DNA of 64,000 nt, taken from Utricularia gibba (Eukaryota; Streptophyta; Magnoliopsida; Lamiales; Lentibulariaceae). Shown here piece after piece: positions 11,667 through 21,693 of the stretch. The notes beneath the pieces are model-generated. The model made no database searches. It was not told the DNA's origin and was given only the letters and a program-made list of their open reading frames with translations. Position numbers and translations under genes: made by a program. The stretch spans positions 5,983,001 through 6,047,000 of the forward strand of contig CM007989.1 in assembly GCA_002189035.1 (NCBI GenBank), in the 5' to 3' direction. The first letter of the stretch is position 1; every line of letters starts with the position of its first letter.

Positions 11667-12473
11667 GTTATCTCGTTTCTGACCTGGACCTAAGTGTGAT
11701 GTGCCCTGAAACTGAGTGGGCTTCGCAAGCATGGTAGAATCTGTGTGGATATTGACTCCTTCAGAGTGCCGCTTGCTGAGCTGCTGCTCCACATTGAGTA
11801 GGGCTGCATAAGCTCGAGACACACTCATAGAATCATCCATGGGCAGTATTTGATTTCGAGTTCCATCATATTTGGCGTCTAAACCAATCAAAAATTGTGT
11901 GAGCTTCATGCTCCCAAAAAATTTGTCTCCTCCAACAGATGCATTGCAACGATCACGCTTGATATCTGGGAATAGAGAGTCTAGATCCTTCCATAGCGCA
12001 TTGAGCTTGGTATAATACTCCGCAATGCTCATCTCGCCTTGCTTTAGGTTATAGAGATCGAATTGCACTTGATAAATCATGTTGCTATTCATTTGACCAT
12101 AATGTGCCTCTAACGTTTTCCAGAGATCGTAGGAGCTATCGCAACTGATAAAACTGGACACTAACTCTTTGGAGATGGAGTTCAAAAGCCATGAAATGAC
12201 CATGAAATCGTTGCGTAACCAAAGGCCATAACTAGGATCTGTCGCCGATGGTTTCTTAACATCACCGGATATAAGTCCGAGCTTGTTTTTGGCTCCAAGT
12301 GCTAAGCGAACGCCGCGTCTCCAATTGAAGTAATTGCGGGTAGTGAGAAGCTCACTTACCAGCGAAGCATTCGGATGATCAGAACCGCTAAGATGAAGAG
12401 GATCGGTTCTGTCCAACTCTACACCGGTAAAGGCTGATCGAATCACGGAAGCACCTGGAGTGATCTCTTCCAT
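11667..12473 (-). pseudogene. Copia A gag N-terminal part
   Basis: The frame starts at the ATG 56 bp after the 5' LTR and reads as a Copia capsid: NYFNWRRGVRLALGAKNKLG, WLLNSISKELVSSF, DLWKTLEAHYG and MSIAEYYTKLNALWKDLDSL. It runs about 267 residues to GQKRDN, where the solo LTR interrupts it before the zinc knuckle. Without that insert it would be one frame with the protease. Confidence 0.88.
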
Positions 12474-12511
12474 TGCAACACGTTGACGAAGGAGGTGAAG
12501 GTTGCGGCTCC

Positions 12512-12529
12512 TCCACGCTCACCGCACCA
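12512..12529 (-). other. Primer binding site of Copia A, tRNA-Phe type
   Basis: Directly next to the 5' LTR the minus strand reads TGGTGCGGTGAGCGTGGA. Its complement TCCACGCTCACCGCACCA is, from memory, the 3' end of plant cytosolic tRNA-Phe(GAA) including CCA, over the usual 18 nt. Most plant Copia elements use the initiator tRNA-Met site TGGTATCAGAGC. Confidence 0.75.
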
Positions 12530-12774
12530 TAAACAAATGTGATTCTGATCGGGGCTTCTAGCCTCGATGATAATAGCAGAAATCAAATAAGCAAGAAAGA
12601 GTTCACAAGTCGCACTCAAAAAACACAGCAGTGAGTCGCACATTTATACTCACTGGGAAAACCAAAAGCAATACGTAACTAACGGGAAAATAACAGAAAC
12701 AGGCGTGGCAGCACCATGCGTGCCTTGCACGAGTAGTGCGTGAATCTTGGCGTCCTAACAGTCCGGCGTCTTTA
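12530..12774 (-). repeat. 5' LTR of Copia A
   Basis: This 245-bp copy has one base different from the 3' LTR. The element is read leftward from here. The outer edge abuts the second GTCTT duplication (12775-12779). Confidence 0.95.
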
Positions 12775-12865
12775 GTCTTCCGCCACCTGCACCAACGTGC
12801 ATCCCCAGAACACGGCGCCGGTCTCCCCAAGTTGCCCCCCGGCTTCATTATTTAGTGCGATATAG
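12775..12865 (+). pseudogene. Polygalacturonase (GH28), 3' end of last exon
   Basis: After the second GTCTT the reading continues exactly where 7161 stopped. AAG TCT T joins CC GCC, giving SSATCTNVHPQNTAPVSPSC, a typical Cys-containing polygalacturonase C-terminus, then a stop at 12863-12865. This shows that the Copia entered one continuous exon. Confidence 0.88.
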
Positions 12866-14640
12866 ATACCCATTTTTATATTGAAATGATTCCTCTTCTC
12901 CATGTTGCACCAAGTTTGCAATTCCTTAATAATTCATTCTTTCTGATGCCTCTTTGTACCATAAAATATTTCTCTAATTGGAAGTGGAGCAATATTAGTT
13001 ACTATGTTTATGCCTAATAACAATGAACTATAAGTGAAACACACAAGGAATCATGATTAATTATAAAGTGACCACTTAATAAGTTTCTCTCATACAATAA
13101 GTAAAAAAAATTATATTATCAGTGATCACTTTTATTATACAACATCTTACACATGTAAAGATTTGTAATTATCTCACTTTAACATGTGTTTTTTGTAATA
13201 AATTTTTTAATAATTTTCAGAATTTTTTGAAATTTTTTATTGAATGATTTTGATTGAATTCATGGTTTTAAAACTGGGATGGGATGTGATGGTAAGCGCT
13301 TAGGATAGCATCGTGGTGGACGAAGTTAAATACGGTACGGCTGAGAAAAAATTAAAAATGAGGGCCCATGGAAGGTATCTTTTACGTACATGTGCATGAC
13401 CATGCAGTGGTTTACGTCCACGTCATCGTTCACTGCATTTGCCGAGGAAAGGGAATAATATTATAGAAAGATTCACCCCATTTCAAAATACTGTTACTCA
13501 GCGGGACTTCAATATATTATAAATCATGGTCCAACCCAATTTAGAGTAGAGTGTTTGGATCTAAACTACTCGAAAATGCGATCGAACAAAAAAATAAAGA
13601 AAAAAATGCTAATTTTATTCATACAAATGACATATCTCATTACCTTATCCTTAAATTCAGATAGCCATGCCTGACTATCTAGACATTCTAGCTAGAAAGA
13701 GGAGCTATTACCAAAACCTTAAAACACCTACTATTTGGATTGCTTTTCAAGGCTTGGACCAAATATGAATATTTTTTGGATTTGTTTGGTATTTGTTGTT
13801 AGTGGAAAATGCTAATATTTATATTAAAAAAAACATCTTCGTCAAGTAGAATAAGATTAATAAAGGATTGAGTCATTGAGATTAGAATATGTAGCTATAA
13901 GTACAAAATTGAAGTAATAGCTATGTTATACAGTTTACTTAATGTATTGAATGTAGATCATTTGTACCAGTTTAAAACATTAATATGGTGTCATCTATCG
14001 TTCATAATCATTGATAACTTATAAATTTCATTTTATCTAATAAATCTGATAATGAACATGCTACTTATTTGAAACTTTTGACATTTTTTTTCATCTTTTT
14101 TATTATAAAAAAAATTTTAAAAAAATATTTAATGATAAAAAAGAATGTGATATTTCTCAATTTCAATTTCAAGACATGTCAAATCTGTTTGGGATTCTGA
14201 GATTTATGTATGCCATATCTTATTTGATATTTTATCATTTTGTTCTTTTTTTTCATTAAATAATAACAATAATATAATTATTTTCTCGTACAAAAAACAT
14301 TTTGTATTCTACTTATAATTTATTTTGAAATTAAATAAAAAATTTAAATTATGAATAAATATACTATATCCTTTATTAAATAAAACACAATTCATCACTT
14401 TGGTATCCAGTTCTTGCAATCAGACAAAAGGGAAAGGTCTGTGTTAAAAATTGTAGAGGTGAAAGCTCGGTAGATAGAATTATGAAAGAATGAGGATCGT
14501 CAATGCGAGCTGCCGTTTAGCTGATAGGCCTGAACTAGGTGCTGAACTTTTCAAAAAGAAGACGTAGAGGACCTCCGATGCTGCTCTCATATATGGAAGG
14601 AAGCTTCTCAAGGGCTGGTTTCGTATTGATCCCTTGTATC
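12866..14640. other. AT-rich gene-free stretch
   Basis: Only short AT-rich runs are present. A less AT-rich patch at 13270-13450 shows no domain, repeat or transposon end that I recognise. The last 100 bases lead into the PIN pseudogene. Confidence 0.5.
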
Positions 14641-14957
14641 ATGATCACCGGAGGAGAGCTCTACAAGGTGATCTCCTCCATGGTGCCGCTCTACGTCGCC
14701 ATGGCGTTGGGCTACGCCACCGTGAAGTGGTGAAGAATGTTCAACGGGAGCCAATGCGATGCCATAAACCGCTTCAATTGCTATTTCTTGATGCCCTTCT
14801 TGACCTTACAAATCGCCTCGAATGTGAACCCAAGCAAAATGAACTTGGGCTTCCTCCTCGGGGACGTCGTCTCCAAGGCTGTGGTGGGGGCTGCGCTCGT
14901 TGCCTGGATCGCTATATGCAGGAATCGAGACGCCGGAAAGTTCTCTTTGGTGATCAC
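14641..14957 (+). pseudogene. PIN5-type auxin carrier pseudogene, piece 1 (N-terminus)
   Basis: It starts MITGGELYKVISSMVPLYVA and continues with ALGYATVKW, the first helices of a PIN auxin transporter. A TGA at 14731-14733 stands where the family has a second Trp (KWW). In frame after it come CDAINRFNCYF and the next helices to FSLVIT. The CDAINR wording and the short loop further on suggest the ER-type PIN5/PIN8 branch. A solo LTR with an ATCAC duplication interrupts it at 14957. Confidence 0.85.
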
Positions 14958-15388
14958 TGATAGCGTTTTGTAGAGGTATAGATTTGAGAACACGGATAAG
15001 ATTGTCGGATATTTGATATCAAAGAGGCTTTCTTATTGAGACCCAAAGATATATTTGTTACGATAGATATCACATATTTATAGTCAACCGCTTGGCAACG
15101 GTAGCCTATATACTAGGTGGTAGACGTTACTCCTCCAAGTGTCATTCGACAGCAATGGACCTATTTGTGGGCTGAATTCCTTTCTCAAGGGGCTCAATCA
15201 TTGAGTCCTCTTTTACGGCCCACTTCCTTGTTGTGCTGTCCAGCATAATAAGCCCAAGGTCAGGGCAGTGCAGACCTTCTTATTCATTCTGCTCTCTTCC
15301 GTCGTCCTCCTGATGTTTGGGTCTGTGTCTTCGGTGCTTCCTCCAGGTTGCTTCTAACTTATCTCAGGTTCATCCTCACTCGCTATCA
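14958..15388. mobile_element. 431-bp solo LTR inside the PIN pseudogene
   Basis: It begins TGATAGCG and ends CGCTATCA, perfect 8-bp inverted ends of the TG...CA type. It is flanked by ATCAC on both sides (14953-14957, 15389-15393). Removing it with one duplication joins LVIT to TFSLSCFNNTLVVGVPLL in frame. There is no coding content. Confidence 0.88.
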
Positions 15389-15572
15389 ATCACAACCTTC
15401 TCGCTTTCGTGCTTTAACAACACCCTCGTGGTGGGTGTGCCCTTGCTGAGTGCTGTGTATGGATTCTCAGGTAGGATTTGGCCATTCAATCTTTGATACT
15501 TCAGTTCCTTCTCCGGGTTCCGATTCTGTTGTTTCTGTACGAGTTCCAGGATGCATATTCGATAGACAGAAG
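15389..15572 (+). pseudogene. PIN5-type pseudogene, piece 2
   Basis: This piece reads TTFSLSCFNNTLVVGVPLL, the strongly conserved PIN helix with NTL and GVPLL, then SAVYGFSG. A frameshift near 15464 is followed by DLAIQSLILQFLLRVPILL and FLYEF, matching the next PIN helix. It is cut by Copia B at 15573. Confidence 0.83.
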
Positions 15573-16062
15573 TGAAGGACCGTGATGATGAATCTCAGAA
15601 CAAACAGCAAAATTCTATTGAGAAGAATGAATCGTTAGTGAAAGCCGAACAACTCAGCGCATCGCAACGCAAGAAGAGAAAGCGAAAAGGAGTTCTCGGA
15701 CTGGTTATCCTCGATCCATCCTCAGCAAAGTGGGCTAGTGGACAAAAAGAAAATAACTCTATGAGCCCAGGATCAAGGCTGCAATTGAAGAAGAGTCGAG
15801 CCCAAAAGGAGAGTCGATCCAAACAAATTGAATATACAGGATAATCTGAAGTAATGGCCACCAACCTCCAACGGCTAAGTCCCTAGAATGTAGCCAACGG
15901 GCGTCTCATAATTCTCCTATAAGTACCTGTAGTTTCTTTAGAAAATGAAGAGTTGTATTTTTCTCTTAGACACGAAGTCTCTCAAGTAGCTTTATATACC
16001 GCATACTCATGCTCATGCTCAGGCTCATGCCCATATTCTCCAATACAATTACACTGCTTACA
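15573..16062 (+). repeat. 5' LTR of Copia B (490 bp)
   Basis: It begins TGAAGGACC and ends GCTTACA. Compared with the 3' LTR it is 30 bp longer: an extra 18 bp near 15800 (a repeat of GAGTCGA-type sequence) and an extra 12 bp near 16015 (CTCATG-type hexamer repeats). Confidence 0.9.
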
Positions 16063-16080
16063 TGGTGAACCCGACGTGAA
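16063..16080 (+). other. Primer binding site of Copia B
   Basis: TGGTGAACCCGACGTGAA directly follows the 5' LTR. Copia C has a close variant at the same place. I could not assign a primer tRNA; it is not the usual initiator tRNA-Met site. Confidence 0.6.
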
Positions 16081-16198
16081 ACGAGATATTCAACACTGAT
16101 CAACCTTCCACGCCCTGGTTTGTCTCTATGCTCCTGATACTCTAATCATACTTCCTTGTTTCTTTTGCCCTTGGAGTCCTACAGATATAACCACAAAC

Positions 16199-19100
16199 AT
16201 GTCGGTCACAAACATAGCTCCACCTTCATTTGATGGAAAAGAATATGATATATGGGCACCGAAAATGGAGATATACTTACGACTCCATGGCCTATGGAAA
16301 ATCTTTGCAACCGATCCTATATTTGAAGGCACCACAGATGAAAAATTAGTAGTAGAAAAAGCTTACCGAGAGAAGGAGATTCAAGCGGCTGCTGTTATTG
16401 CCTCAGCTGTAGTAGGAGATGCCTATCGTTGCATCACAAGAAAATCTCCTCGAGAAGCTTGGATCACCCTTCAATCAACCTATGAAGAGATAAAAGAAGA
16501 CAAACAAAGGGAAATTTAGACGCTGTGGAATCATGTCTATAATTTCAAAATTAAAGACGGCGAAGTAGCAACAAGTGCAGAGCAACTGCTTAAGAATCTT
16601 GAAAAGCTCAAACGACTTGGGGAGGAAGTTGATGAGCGCGAAGAGCGAAAGCTCAAAGCCCGAGTGATTCACGGGGCACCCTCTGAATTCGATGCTGTAA
16701 TCGAATCACTCAAAGCCATTGGATTCCTTGAGACTTTCAGTCTGCAACAGCTTCTCAACCACTTCAAAAATGTGGATAGCAGAAGGAAGGCTCGCAATGA
16801 AGAAAACTTACAAGACATTGCCTTTAAAGCAGCTCTGTCTTCAACCAACACCAAGAACGACAACCATCAGTCTTATACTGCGCCTGTCTTCCATGCAGCA
16901 AAAAAGGAAAAGAAGGGACCTTACCCTCCATGTCCTTACCGTGCTCAAAAAAATCACCTGCCTATGAGCTGCTTTTGGCATCCGGACACGCACTGCACAC
17001 TCTGCTCAGCTAATGGACATGTGGAAAGGGTCTGCCCCTCAAACAGAGGTACCATGACTGCTAACAGCTTGCCTGCATCAGGAAAGGTCGAAAATGTTCA
17101 AGCGAAGCAAAATGATGTATCTGATGATTTAAATAAATTCTCAAAGCTTTCGATTTACTCTCGGTGTAGCAAGACAATACTAACAGAGTTTACAGACCAC
17201 AGACATAAGACCACCTGGTTTATCGACAGTGCCTGCAGCAATCATCTAACATATGATCGATCAGTATTCACTACACTCACCAAATTATCAGGAAAAACTC
17301 TTACCCTTGCTGATGGAACATCCATTTCAGTCGAAGGCATTGGATCTATATGCCTGGAAACTGATTACAGACTTGTCAAAATTTCAGACGTGTGTTACGT
17401 ACCTCATGCCTCTCACAGTCTATTAAGCGCTGGCCCACTCATAGAACTTGGCTACATTTTATGTCTCGAAGACTATATCTGTACCATTAGAGATCAAAAT
17501 CACAACATTGTATTAAGGGTCCCAATGGTAAATCGTCTATTTTCTACTAACTTTGATTCAACTAATCGTGACCTCATTTTTGCAGCTGTTGACACATCAC
17601 ATCTATGGCATAAAAGGCTTGGCCATCATCATTACACGCTGTTAAAATCTGCTCAAACAAAAGGAACAATTATGGGCGTACCTAAAATACAAGAGTCTCA
17701 TCAACCTTGCAGTATATGTCTTCAGGGAAAAATGAGTAGAAGTTCATTCAACAGGAGGACTGAAATCTCAGACAAAAAACTCAAACTGGTGACCAGCGAC
17801 AACTGTGGACCTATGAAAGTAGCTACGTTGGGAGGCAACAGATACTATATCCTCTTTGTCGACGACTATTCAAAATATACCTGGGTTTATTTTTTGAAGC
17901 AAAAGTCTGAGGCCGCGCAGTACTTTAAAATATTCAAGGCTATGGAAAATCAAAGCGGCTCAAAGATACTCACCCTTCACTTTGACAATGGTGGAGAGTA
18001 CAAATCCGTTGATCTTCGTGATATCTGCAATGACAGTGGTATCACGCATCAGTATACGATACCTTATACACCACAACAAAATGGCGTCTGTGAGCGGAAA
18101 AATCGAACGATTATGAATATGGCAAGATGCTTTCTCATGGAACACAATATACCTCTACGCTTCTGGGGAGAGGCAGTAAATACAGCTGTCTTTCTATTGA
18201 ACCGTCTCCCTACAAAAGGCGCACCTGAATGCAAGACCCCGTTTGAGGTATGGCATGGCAGAGCTCCTGAGCTTCAGCATCTGAAAGTATTTGGGTCTTT
18301 ATGCTATGCATTTGTTCCTAAGGAAAAACAAAACAAGTTGGAAAGTCACTCTCAAATTGGAATATTTATGGGATATTCAGAAACTTCCAAAATCTACAGA
18401 ATCTTTATCCCAGCAACCAACCGAATTTAAATGCAAAGATGCACTGATGTTATAGTGGATGAGTCACATACCATCGATTTGAACTTCACAGATCATGCTC
18501 CAGCAGAAGAAGTCTTGTATGTTCATGCTGTCAATCTCTTATTCCCTGACAGTCTTATTGATAATGATTCACGCAGCCATGGAGACCCAAGAAATCATAA
18601 CTCTACCGATCCCTCGCCCACATATGAAACACTGTATGATAGCAACTCAATTAGAAACTCTCATGAAAATTCCTTGAGGCACGTAGATGAGCTCTATGAA
18701 TCAGAATCTATGTATGAACCAAGCATCCATGAAATGCATGATGAAGAAAATCTGGTTACCCATCAAACTGCACACAATCCTGCGTCTCCCATTGTGGAGT
18801 CTACATATCCACTTGAAGAATTATTGGAACAGGAGGAAAACACTCTACAAAATCATATGGAACAAGAAGAAAATACTCTACAAAATCATATGCAGGACAC
18901 GACAGAAGCACCAGAAAATGCTGAAAGATATTCTATGAGATCTGAAAACTATGCATCACCAGATCAAGAGGACAATAATGTGTTACCTGACTCTGTCCTT
19001 CAAGATCAGATGACCTCAGAAGACAATGATGAGTCTTGTGATGAAACCTATATTCCTCATTTTCAGTGTGATGAATTCACTCATAGAATCGATGAAGAAC

Positions 19101-19432
19101 CAGTCAAAGGCTACAATACACTTAGTAATATATATGGGAGATCTCTGATGACCCATGAGCCGCTCACCCCTTATGAGGCACTGTGTCATCCTGCTTGGAA
19201 GGCATCCATGGAAAGTGAGCTTAAGGCTATTGAAGAACATAAAGTATGGACAACTGTAGACAGACCTCACAACGTCAAACCTCTCGGCCTTAAATGGGTC
19301 TTTCGGACCAAGCTCAATCCTGATGGTACAACAAACAAGTTAAAATCACAACTAGTAGCAAAAGGATATCCCAAAAAGTGGGTATTGATTTCTAGGAAAC
19401 ATTCGCTCCTGTTGCACGGTTGGACATGATAA
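16199..19432 (+). pseudogene. Copia B gag, protease, integrase and linker
   Basis: One frame is interrupted by only two stops (TAG 16517-16519, TAA 18428-18430). Gag starts MSVTNIAPPSFDGKEYDIW and ends with the zinc knuckle CTLCSANGHVERVC near 17000. The protease active site reads WFIDSACSNHLT. Integrase shows WHKRLGHHH and CSICLQGK for the zinc region, SDNCGPM, HFDNGGEY and NGVCERKNRT for the three acidic residues, and the tail LKVFGSLCYAFVPKE. A polar linker leads to the start of reverse transcriptase (LGLKWVFRTKLNP), where the inverted duplication breaks it. Confidence 0.92.
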
Positions 19433-19835
19433 AACTTGTTTGTTATACCATTAGGATTGAGCTTGGTCCGAAAGACCCATTTAAGGCCGAGAGGTTTGAC
19501 GTTGTGAGGTCTGTCTACAGCTGTCCATACTTTATGTTCTTCAATAGCCTTAAGCTCACTTTTCATGGATGCCTTCCAAGCAGGATGACACAGTGCCTCA
19601 TAAGGGGTGAGCGGTTCATGGGTCATCAGAGATCTCTCATATATATTACTAAGTGTATCGTAGCCTTTGACTAGTTCTTCATCGATTCTATGAGTGAATT
19701 CATCACACTGAAAATGAGGAATATAGGTTTCATCACAAGACTCATCATTGTCTTCTGAGGTCATTTGATCTTGAAGGACAGAGTCAGGTAACACATTGTT
19801 GTCCTCTTGATCTAGTGATGCATAGTTTTCAGATC
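18939..19835. repeat. 403-bp inverted duplication with 91-bp spacer
   Basis: Bases 18939-19341 recur as their reverse complement at 19433-19835, with no length difference and about 97% identity by eye. The minus strand of the right arm encodes the same protein as the plus strand of the left arm (LTPYEALCHPAWKAS in both). Bases 19832-19858 then repeat 18962-18988 in direct orientation. The reverse-transcriptase reading jumps from RLDMIKLV (before 19440) to RLDTIKLVIALA (from 19894), so the whole block is an added segment. Confidence 0.9.
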
Positions 19836-19889
19836 AAGAGGACAATAATGTGTTACCTCGATATAAAAATACTGCTTACAAGATGGATG

Positions 19890-20345
19890 CTTTATGTTGG
19901 ACACGATAAAACTTGTCATTGCTTTAGCAGCTAGTCAAGGTTGGAATTTACACCACTTAGATATAGAAAGCGCATTCCTAAATGGAGAACTCAAAGAAGA
20001 TGTATATGTGCAATGTCCTCCAGGATTTACTCTTAGAGAAGGCCCCGAAAAGGTTTTAAAATTGCACAAGGCGCGTTATGGACTGAAACAAGTGCCGAAG
20101 GAATGGTATAATACAATAAACAGTTTTTTTTCAGAATTAGGATACACTAGGAGCAAAAACGACACCACTCTCTATATTTTGGACAGCAATGCAGGAAGGA
20201 CTATAATAGTACTCTATGTCGACGACATCTTGCTTACAGATGATATCTGAGCAAAAGAAGAAGCTATCAGAAAAGTTTGAACTAACCGATCTTGGTTTGG
20301 CTCAGTACATCTTAGGATTGGAGATTATTTAGAATGATGAATATA
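19890..20345 (+). pseudogene. Copia B reverse transcriptase
   Basis: The reading resumes with DTIKLVIALAASQGWNLHHL and continues through DIESAFLNGELKEDVYVQ and YGLKQVPKEWY to the active site LYVDDILLTDDI. A stop and shift near 20250 follow. The later LTDLGLAQYILGLEI-type block is visible only in another frame up to about 20345. Confidence 0.88.
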
Positions 20346-20350
20346 TTTTC

Positions 20351-21233
20351 TTGAGTCAGCACAAATACACAGAAGATCTTTTGAAACGATTTGGGATGAG
20401 TGAGTCCAAGGGTGCTGCCACACCTTTTACTCCCTACCTAAAGCAGCAAGTGAATCATGAGATGAAATCAGATGCATACTTATCCGAGAAAAACCAGCAA
20501 GTGACAGACAAAGCAGTAAGTGTACAGGAATATCAAAGAATAATCGGTGCTCTACTATATATCACTTCAACAAGGCCAGACATCACGTTTGCGGTAACAT
20601 TTCTCTCCAGATTTATGCATTCACCTAGCTTAACACATCTAAAAATCACCAAGAATATTCTAAGATATTTGAAATCAACAAAAACTATGGGCTTGTTCTT
20701 CAAAAAACATACTAACCTTTCACTTCAAGGTTTTGTAGACTCTGATTTTGCAGGGGATGAAACCGATCTAAAATCCACCACACGTTATCTCTTCACTTTA
20801 GGATCAGCTGCCTTTGCTTGGAACAGCAGAAAATAAGATTTAATAGCACAATCCTCTGCTGAAGCCGAATACATGGCAGGGGCTTCGGCAGCAAATCACG
20901 CACAATGGATTCTTAAACTATGTGACGATTTAAAGATCAAGATACAGAAGCCTCTTATTCTCAAGATTGACAACAAGTCAGTAATAAGCATCGCAAAGAA
21001 CCCAGTAATGTTTGACAAAACGAAACACATCAAGATCAAGTATCATATTCTTCGAGACTACATCAAGGAAGGGAGTATTAAACTGGAGTACTTACCTTAT
21101 GAACAGCAAGCAGCAGATATCTTGACGAAAACCCTGTTCCCCACACATTTTGCGCAAATCCGTTCGCTGCTAGGGTTGCGCCCAAATCCTATAGACTCTG
21201 CTACTTCTTCTCAGGTTCACCCTCAAGGAGGAA
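20351..21233 (+). pseudogene. Copia B RNase H region
   Basis: It starts with SQHKYTEDLLKRFGMSESKG and includes IIGALLYITSTRPDITFAV. RNase H reads FVDSDFAGDETD, SSAEAEYMAGA, ILKIDNKSVISIAKNPV and KHIKIKYHILRD, then ADILTKTL near the end. One TAA (20834-20836) lies in the same frame between NSRK and DLIAQ. The frame continues past 21233 into the LTR and stops at 21487. Confidence 0.9.
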
Positions 21234-21693
21234 TGAAGGACCGTGATGATGAATCTGAGAACAAACAGAAAAATTCTATTGAGAAGAATGAATCGTCAGT
21301 GAAAGCCGAACAACTCAGCGCATCGCAACGCAAGAAGAGAAAGGGAAAAGGAGTTCTCGAACTAGTTATCCTTGATCCATCCTCAGCAAAGTGGGCCAGT
21401 GGAGAAAAAGAAAATAACTCTCTGAGCCCAGGATCAAGGCTGCAATTGAAGGAGAGTCGATCCAAACAAATCGAATATATAGGATAATCTGAAGTAATGG
21501 CCACCAACCTCCAACGGCTAAGTCCCTAGAATGTAGCCAACGGGCGTCTCATAATTCTCCTATAAGTACCTGTAGTTTCTTTAAAGAATGAAGAGTTATA
21601 TTTTTCTCTTAGACACGAAGTCTCTCAAGTAGCTCTATATACCGTATACTCATGCTCATGCCCATATTCTCCAATACAATTACACTGCTTACA
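21234..21693 (+). repeat. 3' LTR of Copia B (460 bp)
   Basis: It begins TGAAGGACC after the purine tract and ends GCTTACA. It matches 15573-16062 apart from a few substitutions and two length differences totalling 30 bp, so this element is older than Copia A. Confidence 0.9.

Larger units (their letters stand above)
7162..12774 (-). mobile_element. Copia LTR retrotransposon A (5.6 kb), recent insertion
   Basis: A complete but coding-defective Ty1/Copia element lies on the minus strand. It has 245-bp LTRs at both ends, a GTCTT target-site duplication (7157-7161 and 12775-12779), a primer site directly beside the 5' LTR, a purine tract beside the 3' LTR, and the Copia domain order gag, protease, integrase, reverse transcriptase, RNase H. 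The LTRs differ at one base that I could find (G/A near 7392/12760), which means a young insertion. In element orientation the termini are TAAAGA...TGTTTA, not the usual TG...CA. It sits inside the last exon of a polygalacturonase gene. The coding region has at least one stop, several frameshifts and a nested solo LTR. Confidence 0.95.
15573..21693 (+). mobile_element. Copia LTR retrotransposon B (6.1 kb)
   Basis: A plus-strand Copia with LTRs at 15573-16062 and 21234-21693, a TGG-starting primer site and the purine tract CAAGGAGGAA before the 3' LTR. Gag, protease, integrase, reverse transcriptase and RNase H are all recognisable. It is defective, with stops at 16517 and 18428, a 403-bp inverted duplication around 19.4 kb, a shift near 20250 and a stop at 20834. 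The flanking five bases (AGAAG and TGATA) do not match, so the target duplication is lost or mutated. Host PIN sequence lies on both sides. Confidence 0.92.

Noticed and set aside
19267-19794. Minus-strand open frame of 175 codons that looks like a separate Copia piece on the other strand
   Set aside because: It is the right arm of the inverted duplication of 18939-19341, not an independent element.
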